A stretch of 64,000 nucleotides of DNA from Beroe forskalii (Eukaryota; Ctenophora; Nuda; Beroida; Beroidae). The DNA is taken from assembly GCA_011033025.1 (NCBI GenBank), contig WFMF01000242.1, forward strand, positions 1-64,000, read 5' to 3'. The translations under genes and the position numbers were made by a program. Shown here one piece after another: positions 21,801 to 32,741 of this stretch. Numbering within the stretch: position 1 is the stretch's first letter; the number at the start of each line of letters is the position of its first letter. Below the pieces are notes generated by a model. That model saw only the letters and a program-made list of their open reading frames with translations. It was not told where the DNA came from and searched no databases.

Positions 21801-24800
21801 AGGTAAGGGATCTTGTTGGTACCAAAGTTGCAAATGGAAAAGTGCAGGGTGCTTGGGTGGCAACTTGCAACGTGCTAGAGTAAATAGTTTCACAAAGCTG
21901 CTCAGTGCTGCACAGTTTTCGATGCCGCGCATAAATCTTTAATTACTGGTATGCGTTTGATGCCACGCATAAACCTACATAATTATATACTGGTGCGCGG
22001 CTTGAAAACACTGCCTGCACGCGCTTTGACATCTTAAATCGGCTTGCCCGTAGGGGCATAGGACATCGATCAATCAGCGTGCGAGTTAACAGTCAATTTG
22101 TGCGCTGAATGGCCAACTTTATTAAATTGAATGGCAGGTAAGCTTATATACGCCGTCAATATCATAGGCCAAGGAATCAGCACTCCGTAGTGTCAGTATA
22201 CACGGTCAGTGTATAGTGGAGAATGAATATCACAGCGCAGTGGATATCACAGTGAAGTATCGTAATTCATTATGCAGCAGTGAATTCATTATGCCTGAAT
22301 ATCACGGTACATCGTAGTGAGCACATTATACTGTATAAACAGAACTGTTGCACGGGGGTATAGAGCAACGCAGCTTTGTGTTTTCATGTTCACCCTCATT
22401 TCACGCACCCGGAAAAGTTACAGCAGGGTTAATTGGCAGAAAGTTCAGCCGATATCAAACGCGATGGAATCATTAGCTGCCCTAAAGATCGTAGCCAGGA
22501 TCTGTATTTTATGTTATGCGACGATTCAAATCCGCACGGTTACCATCGTATTTTACGAGCAAGAAGCATTTTCATATACAACAGCTCAACAAATCGTGCT
22601 GGAAACATCTTAAATCAAAGGATGGAATAATCACTACTTTACTAAATGCCACATTGCTCAACATATTTCAAGGAGTAACTATAACACATTTCAACACACT
22701 TAATATAGATCGGAGTTTATTTATAAACAGGGAAGGAGGGAAGAGTCTACATTCTAGAGCTCGCTCACATGGAACAATGGGACGCATAACAACATCACAC
22801 CACTGTAGTGGTAGTCGTCTGCAAAAGGTAGGCGGTCGAGAGTAACGTCACTATGAAGGATTTAAATGGCGTATCGATGACGTATAAACGTCTACTATTT
22901 AAGCGTGCGACGTGCGATGCCGTCTTCTGGTAATATTTTATGCAAAGCATTATCATCAGATAATCTTAGCATTTGGAATGTTTCTCCTTGTAAGAAGGGC
23001 GGAATCATTGACCATTGTTCTTCCCTATATACATTATAGCTTGGTTAGTCGGCAAGATAATCAGTGCACTACTGGTAGCGACGCCGTTAATTCGCGGCTA
23101 GTAATTATATTTCGCATAAATGGCATCACTTAAATAGGTTAATGCAAGGATTGGTATATGCATTACTCAGCATTCCTACCCATTAAAAGCAGAATAAATT
23201 ACATAACACATTAAAGGTGCAGTCCGGGATATTGGTCAAAAAATTCAAATTCCTGAATTATAGCTCAAGTCATTAGTCTAGTATCCACCATCACTCCTGC
23301 AAACGGAAATAGCGCAGAAATAATTGTATCATCCCCTAATTGGCCACTAAAGTTAGCGCGTGTGATCCTTGAGCAGCGTCCTCCCGCAACACATAGCTCG
23401 AATTACAGTGCGTGTGTAATGTACTGCGTAACCTGGTTTGTTTATCTTGTATAATTTACGGCAATTGATTGTTTTCTGTTTATTGAATGTTCCATAGGTA
23501 TTTGTCGGTTGTCACGATTAATTACATACATTGTACTTTCGTTAATTACGTGTAATGTTGTTGTTAATGTACATAATATTATGCCTAACGAATCTTCCCA
23601 ATCTTATTTCGAAGTTTGTTGATATGCTTGTATGTATTAATTCCATGTAAATGACGGAATTCAAGCATTTTTTGACTAACAGCGAAGTTTCAGTGTACCA
23701 TTGGCTATTGACACATTTACCAACACATCTTATGCAACACAGGAGTTGACCTTAAACTTTTAAATTGTAACCTTCTAAAGTAGTAGGTACTAAGTGCCAA
23801 TCGTTCGCGATTTTAGTGTTTAGTAGTTCTGAGTTCTGTAGTCTAACTGCTTCAGCTTAGTCTCAAAGAAAGATCACAGTAGTAATTACGAATATTAATT
23901 TTTATGGTACTTAGCCTCATTTATATTTTAGGTATGAACTGTTTAATAAACTAATACAGAAACCAAATTAATGACTTTAAATCTATAGAAATGGATGAAG
24001 AAACTTGTTTGGGAGAGCAGATCGGTGTATGTGAGTTTCCAGATCACCCCTATAGTTCACCAAGTGAGAGTAGTGAGCACGATGAAGAAATTGAAGATAT
24101 GAATTTTTCCCTTTTCACGATGGAAAAGAGAGTAGAATCTAGAACTGAAATTGCCAATCAATCAGAACTAACTGTGTCGCATGACCAGAGTGATTCGATA
24201 GAATTAGACCAGGACCAGACCGATGATGGGCAGTCTTCGGATTTGACGTGGTGTAAATGTGGCCATTGCTCATTGTGTCCTCGACTAGAATCTATTTGCT
24301 GTCATGATAAGCCGGAAATATTGGATGTAATGAGTCCTGGCAAAGAATGTATAACCAATGAAACTTTTTTCCAAGTACAGTTAATGTGTGAAGAGGGTTT
24401 ACAATATAATAGATTTATTTATGCATCCCTTTTGAAAGATGATGCTGCGAGGCAAAAATATTTGAATAGAGACTTCGATAACAGCCTGAAGAGGCACCTA
24501 TGCTACCGAAACTTTTTGGTAATTGTGAACAGAGGGCAACCAATGGGCCGGTATAATAGAATAGTATTGCCACGATGTGTTGTATCGAGAATCCGAGAAA
24601 AATATCCTGATCCTTTGGGCCACTACACTGGATTTCAATTACATGTGGATGATGCTTGTTGATGAGTTGACATTGTACAATACATATCTTACACTGTTTG
24701 TGAAAGTAAATTATACACTTAATCATGTAAATTTGTCGTAATATACCGATATTCAAGGTTTATTCGCATAATTGTATCTAATTGTTTCGTAATCACACTG

Positions 24801-27028
24801 GTATTTGTATAGCGCACCTACCTAGGACGCTGCTCAAGCGTGTGCGGCTGTAATTTGATACGCTAATTTTAGCATGATCTAATTAGTTCCGACGCGCGAG
24901 ACCCCGCTACATGTTGTTTATTCACGCCCTACTACCGATTTAGCTAAAGTTGTAAATATCCCGGACTGCACCTTTAACACGACTTCACCGAGATAGCATA
25001 GTTAATGAATCACATGGGATGTGAACAACATGGTTCATTGACTCGCATACTCTTTGGCACATCGCCATTACTGGTGGCTATGTTATTTGAATTATCGAGA
25101 ACTAGTGTGCACTTTAACGAAAACAAAGAAGATGTGTTCTAACTGCACTAATTCAAATAAATGTAATTCAGAAGGAAGAATGATGCGTGGGATATTAGAC
25201 CTTGTCAGATTCCTTCACATAGGATAATGATATGAAATGTCCCCAATACTCCAGTCTCCAATGCTAGTCTAAGTAGAATAGCCACGGATATGAAATGTCC
25301 CCTCTTCTAGGAAACGACCGGTCAACCGAACCAAACCAAAATACCGGTTAAACGGGCGTTTTGAACAAACCGAAACCGTAACCGAGTTTATTGAGAAATG
25401 GTAACGGGCAGTTTGTTACCTACCTCTTCGTAGAGTCTCTGGAGCATACACTGGGTCTCGAACTCCAGTTGTCGAATGTCGTCCATAGTCAGACCATGGT
25501 AGCTATCCTGCCAGACCCAAGCCTGCCGGTGAGCCTTTACCAGGAGCTTTCTGATGCCGTGGTCATGTGCGAACCTCAACGAACGGGATATCAACTGACG
25601 ACGATAATCACACGATTTTCGAAAGCTTCAGATTACAACTCTCTCTTATCAGTAACATCGTTTCAAATTCAATGTAACATCGGTTAAACTTCCATCTCTT
25701 GAGAGATTTTTACTGATTTCACAGATAGGACTGTTGAATAGGAGTAAGGAGTGGTATAGTTCAGTGTAAGTAAACATCGCAGTTTATCTTGTCCCAGCAC
25801 AACTGAGTCAATCTTCTCATTCAACGAAGGAGAGAAGACTGATGATCTTATATGGAATTTTAATTTCTATGTTGTGGAACCTCCAATTCCTAGCACACAA
25901 TTACACCGAATGCAAATAATTAGCGTCAATTCCATGTGGCGTGACATGGATCTTACAAAACGTTGAATAGCTGATCAACTTTAGTTCCCGAAGTTTGTCA
26001 ATTACGCAACAATATACTTCACGATGCCAAACACGGTCGAGCAACCGAATGTAGTTAGGAAATATGCTATAGTGCAATCATTCAAGAGACATCTTGAATT
26101 GTTCTAAAATGAAGGTCCAGGGTATATGTGTATATTTAAGTTAAAATTGTACATTTTTCATTACAAAAGCAACACCGGAATGAATACCAATATCAACCCG
26201 AGCGCTTTCAATAATAACAGTAAAATTTGAGGGCTGTCATGAACAGTGCGACAAAATGTTATCGCACTGCCATAGTTGGTATGGTGAACAGTGCACCAGC
26301 ATTATTACAGAACCTCAAATATCTTGGTAGAATAATATCAAAGGATACGATAGGAGACCGAGCGAATGTCAAGAATATTGCTTCCTGAGTCCTGACTAAT
26401 ATTTCCATCAAAATGAACTGTTCAAAGACAGTGGAATATATAATCAAATACTAAATCATGTGAGTTGAGATTAGGCTTTCAAAGGGAAACTACGAATTTA
26501 CTAGGTTATAATGACATTCATTTGAAAACAATGAAAATATTCGAGCTATTTATGTATGCACATTATATATTTAGAACAAATTGCAAGAATAGCATATTTC
26601 ACATAGTACACAATTTGAATATTATAACCTCTCAACGCGTGTCTGGAATCCCCAAAAGGGAAAATCAACTCGGCAGAGTTTGTACGCACAGAAAACGTGT
26701 TCCCAGTCCTGGTCTTCTATCCAGGTATCTGAAATACGGAGTAAAATCAAAATAGAACATCTACCGTTAAACAATCGCTGATTAAATTACAGTTGCTTAT
26801 CAATTTATCACAAGAAAACTGAATAGTAGACTTAAAGATTAATGATATGACCCACAGAAATTTCAGACAATAGCAAATGCGTGTCACTAACTTTGTAACA
26901 TGAATGAGACACAGTTGTAAACAAACCTGAAAGAGGACCTCGTCCTGTCTTCTCAGAGTGGAACAGCTTCGGATTTTCTTCTTCGAGAGGCTCGCCATCA
27001 ACTCGGTCATTGACTACATCGATGAAAA
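15818..27028 (-). CDS. PITPNM-like: PITPNM/RdgB phosphatidylinositol transfer protein, exons for PITP C-terminus to DDHD
   Basis: RdgB/PITPNM proteins move phosphatidylinositol and phosphatidic acid between ER and plasma membrane at contact sites. Eleven in-phase exons with GT-AG borders: 27028-26927, 26728-26629, 25574-25424, 19396-19243, 18823-18758, 18487-18242, 17976-17885, 17397-17299, 17022-16940, 16234-16149 and 15950-15818. Exons 1-3 give the PITP C-terminal half (FHSEKTGRGPLS, CAYKLCRVDFPFWGFQTRVE, HRQAWVWQDSYHGLTMDDIR). The 19,396/18,823 junction makes EYFDAQD, a FFAT motif that binds VAP in the ER. Later exons match the DDHD region (VFHGGTLLDM, VTVIGDVVGSLLAYD, FFSFGSPIG, FNLFYASSPGATRIEP-like). 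The PITP N-terminus is not upstream on this strand; it lies on the plus strand at 51.9-52.7 kb. The C-terminal LNS2 domain is not seen down to 9.6 kb. Introns carry a P2X7-ballast element, a MITE and two exon-edge minisatellites. Confidence 0.92.
17455..17580. repeat. Relative of the 17.7-kb MITE
   Basis: A diverged direct copy of the inner part of the element at 17696-17852, sharing TCGCGCGGCGCCAT, a TACGTA block, the ATATACTGTT core and the end GTGGAAATTTCAG. It lacks the outer inverted repeat. Confidence 0.7.
17696..17852. mobile_element. 157-bp MITE with nested inverted repeats
   Basis: Outer ends AGGTGTCGCCATCTCGAGA and its near-complement TCTCAGAGGTGGCGACACCT, and an inner pair CTGAAATTTCC with GGAAATTTCAG, let the whole element fold into a hairpin. 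It lies in a PITPNM intron. No target duplication is clear. Confidence 0.75.
18090..18275 (-). repeat. Exon-edge minisatellite carrying a splice donor (PITPNM)
   Basis: Five or six units of about 31 bp, each reading (minus) TCTTCCCTCCGCAAGACAAG followed by GTGAGTGGATC. The first part is the last ~20 bases of the exon ending at 18242 and the second is its donor, so potential splice donors recur about every 31 bp downstream. Confidence 0.9.
19387..19560 (-). repeat. Exon-edge repeat carrying a splice acceptor (PITPNM)
   Basis: Three imperfect units of about 60-70 bp containing GAGCAAATAAAACGCAA and TTCCTGGATGAAA (plus). The acceptor CATCCAG and first codons GAAGGGGTGACTGC of the exon ending at 19396 are repeated in the intron just upstream. 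Confidence 0.8.
19568..19590. repeat. Short (CAG)n microsatellite
   Basis: Six to seven CAG units directly after the repeat above, in a PITPNM intron. Confidence 0.9.
20594..20750. repeat. 39-bp minisatellite
   Basis: Three near-perfect units (GACAAGAAGACAAGGAAAGA, then GAACGTTTTACGTATATTA) and one or two degraded ones, in a PITPNM intron. Confidence 0.9.
21545..21870. repeat. Degenerate GTGCCAAAGTG-type repeat
   Basis: Many imperfect copies of an 11-13 bp motif (AGTGCCAAAGTG, AGAGTGCCAGGGTG, GGTGTTAGAG), with no clean period. It gives a spurious Leu/Thr/Pro-rich frame on the minus strand. Confidence 0.75.
23211..24977 (+). mobile_element. TTAA-flanked DNA element carrying a P2X7-ballast ORF
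   Basis: The ends are perfect 23-bp inverted repeats: 23211-23233 begins TTAAAGGTGCAGTCCGGG and 24955-24977 is its exact complement. Each end carries TTAA, the target duplication of piggyBac and Kolobok transposons. A second, subterminal inverted pair is CTTGAGCAGCGTCC near 23,370 and its complement near 24,825. The only clear ORF is the 223-residue one at 23991-24662; no transposase is present, so it would need one in trans. It sits in the PITPNM intron between 25,424 and 19,396. Confidence 0.85.
23991..24662 (+). CDS. P2X7 C-terminal ballast-like domain protein, 223 aa
   Basis: An intronless ORF from ATG to TGA. Residues ~1-80 are acidic and Ser/Gln-rich. From ~84 on it matches the cytoplasmic ballast of the P2X7 receptor: WCKCGHCSLC and CCHDKP are the zinc-binding Cys cluster, and HLCYRNFLVIVNRG, IVLPRCVVSRIREKYPD and GHYTGFQ follow in the known order. 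No P2X channel domain (two TMs and ectodomain) is present. The ballast in P2X7 binds zinc and guanine nucleotides; stand-alone versions occur in many invertebrates. It lies wholly inside the TTAA-flanked element, so it is probably transposon cargo. The frame is intact and keeps all expected Cys, which argues for selection or recent insertion. What the protein does here is unknown. Confidence 0.85.
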   Translation: MDEETCLGEQIGVCEFPDHPYSSPSESSEHDEEIEDMNFSLFTMEKRVESRTEIANQSELTVSHDQSDSIELDQDQTDDGQSSDLTWCKCGHCSLCPRLESICCHDKPEILDVMSPGKECITNETFFQVQLMCEEGLQYNRFIYASLLKDDAARQKYLNRDFDNSLKRHLCYRNFLVIVNRGQPMGRYNRIVLPRCVVSRIREKYPDPLGHYTGFQLHVDDAC

Positions 27029-27822
27029 CTGAAATGCACCACTCTAACACAGAAATACAAAATTATCGAACTGTTCCAAAGTAATATCACTTTATCAAAG
27101 TTTTTGAATGAAGGTAGGAGATTCCTGACGTACTTAATGATTCCTGACGTAGTGGTATTACTGAAATAGTCTGCGGTACAGAGGATGTATGCCTATTTAG
27201 AGCAAACCATGATTATTTGATGTTTACTGTGCATGATAAGGTGCGACATGAAGTGTTTTCTATGTAAAAATATTTTAGCTCGAAGAAATCCTTAGTCCTT
27301 ATCGGTTTAACGTTTGCTACTTGAAATTTCCTGCTGTTTATTTTCCCACCAACTTTTTAGGAGGCCATCATTAAGGTCACCTGTAGGACAGTAAGTACAA
27401 TGAGCGTTTGAAAAGTGTGCCATCTGAGGACAGAATCTGAAGAACCTCATGTATCACAATATATTATGTCATATAATGTTTGGAATAACATTTATAGCTT
27501 TAATATTCCCTAGATATCGAAATAACCTTGCTGTTTTCATATGGACCAAATTCAATTAACTTAGTCTGGGGCTCTTTTAGGCTCAGAGGATAGAAAAAAT
27601 TTGAAAAGAGCCTAAAGTGGGGCACAAAAGAGCCTAAAATTGGCCCCCTAAAATTTAAAACTTTGAAATAAATGAAACCTTTGTTCACATTTACAAGATA
27701 TTTACTATCTAAACACTTCTAAACGATAATAAAACTGAATAACTTTAATCCAAAGAATCCAGTTTATTGAATATTGAATGCTATATCCCATTATATCCTG
27801 CAATTATAATAAAGATACCTTA
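27029..27822. other. Gap between PITPNM exon and fusion gene; possible inversion junction
   Basis: The PITPNM exon ending upstream at 27028 needs a preceding exon of about 16-20 codons that I cannot find here. A good acceptor (TTACTGTCCTACAG on minus, near 27,390) is followed by a short open frame and may hold the last codons of the fusion gene. A 5' breakpoint of the proposed inversion would fall in this interval. Confidence 0.4.
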
Positions 27823-30800
27823 ATTTCTTTGCAAAACAAACAATTCTCAGTGAACAAATGATGGCACAACGTGCCTTGCTTCACATCTGAATATTTTGCT
27901 GTAATTTTCGAGTTCAAATGGATGACCCATGAATTACTTTTCAAATCTTCAATCCGTGTTGTAACGGTTTTCTTATCAGTTTCGCTGAAACACCAGTTAC
28001 TCACGTTCTTTGGGTGTATCGGGAAGAATGCTGTTGTTTGAAGGACAGTCACGGTTTTCTTTTGAGATTCATTCAAGTTTTCGTAAGCCTCTTTGAGAAG
28101 TACAGGCCCAAGTTCACCCCATTTCTCTCCGGTGTAAGATTCATGCAGCTTACCTATGACCAATTCTAGGAACTTGCTTCCTTTCTCAAACTTTAAGAAA
28201 CGCACTGCCAATCCGTTTAGTTCTTTCTTCGTAACCGATAACGTTATCAGTAAGGTTCGTCAGATCACGTAAAACTAAGACATCTGTATCCAGGTACACC
28301 CCACCGTATTTAAACAGCAGCAGAAACCGGAGCATGTCGGTTTGATGAGAATACCAGTACTGGTTCTCTTCCAGAGTCTCAGGAATCCGGCCCACCAGAC
28401 CACGGGCCGAGGATTCGAGGAGCAGCTCTGTGATGTTGAAAGGCCTAACTTCGACCCGGTATCCAGCCTCGTGATACATCGCAAACTGCTCCCTCTCTAG
28501 GGTGTTACTATGGATGAGGACTGTTGCTGTGGGATGATGAAGTAGCACGGACTCTACCGCAGCTGTATGTCTCCAGTTCCAGGCCCCAGACACCTCACCT
28601 CCTCTTTTGAACAGCGTGATTCTGGTGTCTGCTGTTGATACGAAGATCAGGTGAAATAAGAGGTTCCCTGCAGGTGATCGGTGAGACAAATCGATGGACG
28701 GAAGCGGAATCAAGCCCAACATACGAGAAGTTCGTCTCAAGGTCTCGTGTTCTCGGATGATACTCCACAATGATGCCCGGATTTGTAGGAATTTCCCGGG
28801 ATTAGGATTCGCTGGCGGGTCTTCCCAGTTGAATCCCGCAAACCACTGCTCAGCGTGTGTCTCATTCTGCCAGTGCAAGGTGTGGAAAAGATCGATAATC
28901 TGGCCAATTGAACCAGATTGATCATCATAAACTGTATCTTGAGAGGCACCGGTTTCTTTAGAGGTGATGAAAATAACAGGCGTCCCCGTTAAAGCACACA
29001 GAAGTGCTACTTGAAACTGATTAGTGATGACTATTTTAGCTGAAGAAAGTTCCTCAAAAACTCCGAAAACCGACTCAAACCCCTGCAAACTTGCAACATC
29101 ATTCGTGTTGGAGTGTTTAATGTACTTGATCTGTCCTTGGAGTTGAGCGGGGATCCTTTTTAGGAAAATTAATTCTGGTACCTCTACTAAAATTATCTTA
29201 GTTGTTCGGTCCTTCTGAGTGAGTAAGCATTTGAAGTATCGTGGTCAGACATCCTGAAGAAAACGATGGCGTAAATAAATCACTTTGAGAATCGAACTCG
29301 TATGCTGACATAGCTTGATCATGTCCGACGAATCTGTCACAGAAGGGAAGGTATTTGAGACCGTAAAAGCCGTGTGTTTTGTCTTCAATTCTTGTAAATA
29401 CAGATCTCCAATCATTCCTGGTCATTGTTTTCTGTTGAATATATGGCGAAAAAGGTGCTAACGTCTCAGATTCTCCACAATAAGAACCATCCACTACCGC
29501 CTCACAGCTATACTCTTCAGACAGCAAATCCTCGTAGGTAACCTGGCAACTGATTTGAGATGTCAGTTTTCCTGATCTGGCACTTTCCCGAGCACTTTCA
29601 AACACCCCAATTAGCCTTTCCAGAGCTCGATAGTGCTGGGACGGAATCACCTCCACTGCCTCTGGGCATTTAGTGCTATGAAGCTCAAGGTAAAAGTTTG
29701 CTTTTCGTTCCAGTTGAAGCTGTAAGCGAACAGCAAGATGCAGAAAGACCCAATAATTATCACCTGCCAGACCCTGATATAGCGCGGGTTGTGTTGCCCA
29801 GTGTTGGAGTCGGGTACCATTGAAAAGGGTTTTGAGGTTCAAGACTACAGGTTCAAGATGACAAAAGTCTCCCTCTGAAGTAATCTGCTCCAGGATATGG
29901 GTTTGGATTTCCTCTGGCGCTGCTATGATCATGATCATGTCCTGGTACTTAGAGCAAGTCCTTCTGATAGATTCTAGGGTATGATTGGGAGGATTGAATG
30001 GGTAGGTCCAGGATGCAAGGATGGTTCGGTTGTTTTGATCAGTGGGGTGCAATATGCAGTCTTTCTCCGTCGCTTTCATTTGAATTATTCCTGCCCCCAA
30101 ATCGAAACCAAATCTATTCATTTCATTCCCTTCAAATGAAAGAGGTTGTAAGACAGCAGTTGGAACTAACAGCAAAATGGCTGCTAGCGATACGAACTTC
30201 ATCGGACGACCAAGAGCATGATACATGGTGTATCTCAACATGATGGAAGCTGTAATCCCTAAGACCAACAGACAAATGTTTAGAATTGTAGTTGCTGTGA
30301 GCTCTTGGTTGGTCAAGGTATTGAATAGCACTTTTTGAGAAATATTTAAAATGGCATGAGCTATTGGGTTCACAAGACTTAAAACTGATAGTGATACAAT
30401 GTTGTAAAACGTGTGGAACACCAAACAGACAGCCAAATCTATGAAAATTTTGAGATTTATCAACGATGAGCCCCAGAATACTGTTTTTATGATGAAAATT
30501 GGGAACATGACTTTGCAAGATCCAGCCGCAACCATGAAGTATTGTCGGATAGGATGAACATCTCTGAATTGTACTTTTTTCAGAAAAACATTTATAGCTG
30601 GAAACGTGAGGCTTGAAGCTAATCCAGCTAAAAATCCATTGGTACCCCTTTCTCCTGACCCAGTCAGTAAACCCTTTGCTCCAACCGCAAAGGAGATCAA
30701 ACTGGCCAAGAGAGGAAGGGAGAAATGAAGCAGTGCTTTTCAGGAAATATGTCACATAAAAATACGTAATAATAAGCTCGCACACTTGGATTTCTTGCGC

Positions 30801-31078
30801 CAAACACGGATTATTAGATGCGAGGAAACCGACTGTATTGAGAAGTATGATCCACCAAGGTAAACTGGGCTTCTCTGCAGATGTCGTGACCGGTTGCTTT
30901 TGAACAAACCTAATCCAAATAGCTGTGAAAAGTAGTCCACAGGCTTGTTGAGCCAGTGTGAGGTCAATCTGAAGGAGATCGAGGAATGAGTCCGATCTGT
31001 CATGAATAATCGTTATTTTGTCCGTGAACAAATCAGAGAGAGCTTTGGAGGACCACCAAAGAGAGACTAGTACGGCAA
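27823..31078 (-). CDS. TPT/SLC35-like transporter + pyruvyltransferase-like + DXD glycosyltransferase fusion, three frameshifts
   Basis: Read from an acceptor at 31,079-31,080. Segment 31078-30740: first membrane spans of a TPT-type carrier (LWWSKALSDLFTDK, LPWWIILLNTVGFLASNN). Segment 30740-29220: the remaining spans (GERGTNGFLAGLASS, a TPT-like block), then a lumenal region ending FSSGCLTTIL. Segment 29220-28225: VITNQFQVALLCALTGTPVI, the C-terminal block of polysaccharide pyruvyltransferase-like proteins, then a GT32/A4GALT-type domain with SHQTDMLRFLLL and KYGGVYLDTD (DXD). Segment 28225-27823: NGLAVRFLKFEKGS, GELGPVLLKEAY, SWVIHLNSK and a C-terminal Cys pair, completing that domain. TPT carriers move sugar phosphates, PEP or nucleotide sugars; DXD enzymes transfer sugars in the Golgi. 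The family motif SRLHxAL reads NQFQVAL, losing the catalytic Arg and His. Three shifts, each one extra base, lie near 30,738, 29,200-29,240 and 28,225. No 5' exon or start codon was found. A donor at the end suggests one short last exon. Confidence 0.7.
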
Positions 31079-32741
31079 CTGATGGGAGAGTAGTGTTTTC
31101 AGCAAAAACAATCAGGGATAATTCGGGGGTATGAAAATTACGAGCTATGAAAATTACGGGCCAGTTAATTTTTACATACTTGAGTACGTATCACGTTACC
31201 TACTCTACTGCATCAGTGTATGTTCTGGCAGTCTGACTAATCACTTAATCAATACGTCCGTGAATTAAAATTTAGATACAATTACAATAAAAGAATAACT
31301 GGCTTACCAATCGCTGCTTTAGATGTTGAAATCGCTGCTTTATTCATTCTAAAAGTTTAATAAAGTAAGATACGTGTACTCAGTAGTGACTGTATTTACA
31401 ATAATACAATAATGAACTAATGAATGACATTGAATTCTAAGAGTCTAAGGTATAAATCATTGCCCTGGTCCGCTGTTTATGAACGGGGTGAGTCACTTAG
31501 AGTAGTAAGTGGAATGCTACTTTGCACAATACACAGGTATTCGACCATTAATTTTAGTATACTATATAAACTATTTAATAAAAGCATAAAATCACCGCCA
31601 CGGAAGTACGAAGCACGACCTCGAAAGTCCGTACAAGCACGACCTCAAAAAAGCAGTACAATTGATATTGCAATCGATACATCAGACATAGGTATATAAG
31701 ACTTACGATTAGGTCAACTAACCACTTGAAACTTGCGATTATATCAGACATAGATATATAAGACTTGAAACTTACGATTGAAACTTACGATTGAAACTTA
31801 CGATTATACTGTCAAATTACCCATCGAATTTTAAGTTAAAAATAAAAAGGCTGTAGACACTCGACAAGTATACAAGTATACAATAATAAAAGGTCTGATC
31901 AAGAAGAGTCACGATCTCACGGAAGTAAAATTATTCCTGTACTAGTGTACTGAATTCAATAAGTGAATACAATAATATTATTTCAGTGAATTATTTTGCC
32001 ATGGAACAAGAGGGTAAGTGAAACATAACCCAGATCATGTACCATTGTCGTGTATCCCTTTATTACAAGACAGAGCGATTACCATAATAGTAATTTGTAA
32101 CAAAAAGATATAGATGGATCGGACTACAGCACTTCTGTACTGTAGTTCGTAGATTAAATTAGTAAAAACACAAAAACTTCTTTAATCTAATAAATAATAG
32201 GTACCTACTTTTTGCTTTTTGTTGAATAATTGCATGAAATAAATTTCTAAATTTGCTGAAATTACTAATTTGATTTCACTTGTTTAATTGCTTATATTAT
32301 TGTACTTTTGATATACTTGATACAAAAGACGCTATCGCGTTGTGGTATGTGTCGACTGTTGACCCCGATCAATGGAAATTACTGAGAGAGCGAAAATGGC
32401 TACAAAGTACACAAGCTAAACCCACAGTAAGAGGAACAACGGCGTTAACCCACACTATGCTTTCTTGAGTCCGATCAGTCCATATGTCAAGGTTACAAAT
32501 GGCAATATAAAATGAACGACTATACGCGCATTCAAAGACAACGTAACTATGCAAGGTCAATTCATATGTAAAACATATATGTAAAACATATGAACGTAAA
32601 AGTGTTAGTCTGTTGCGTACAATTAATGTGTGAAATAGCTAAATAGACAACAAAAATAGGCTAAATTGCCTACGTATTACTTAATAACCTCTGTGTTATT
32701 ACGAGTAATTATTAATGAACTCAGCTACATTTCTCTTCCAG
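31079..32741. other. Intergenic interval with small repeats
   Basis: Lies between divergent genes. It has short direct repeats (GAAACTTACGATT units at 31,725-31,812; GCACGACCTC units at 31,610-31,650). ATGGAACAAGAGG at 31,999 is followed by a good donor (GTAAGTG) and could be a small first exon of the epoxide hydrolase, but the ~220 residues expected before the first recognised exon were not found. Confidence 0.4.

Larger units (their letters stand above)
19600..23210. other. PITPNM intron, left half
   Basis: This ~3.6-kb stretch holds no coding exon I recognise. It contains the 39-bp minisatellite at 20,594, the degenerate repeat at 21,545 and a short run of GAATTCATTATG-type repeats near 22,200-22,310. 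Open frames at 22,317-22,845 show no motif. Confidence 0.5.

Noticed and set aside
23991-24662. A full P2X receptor gene
   Set aside because: Only the C-terminal ballast domain is present; there is no channel domain or intron structure nearby.
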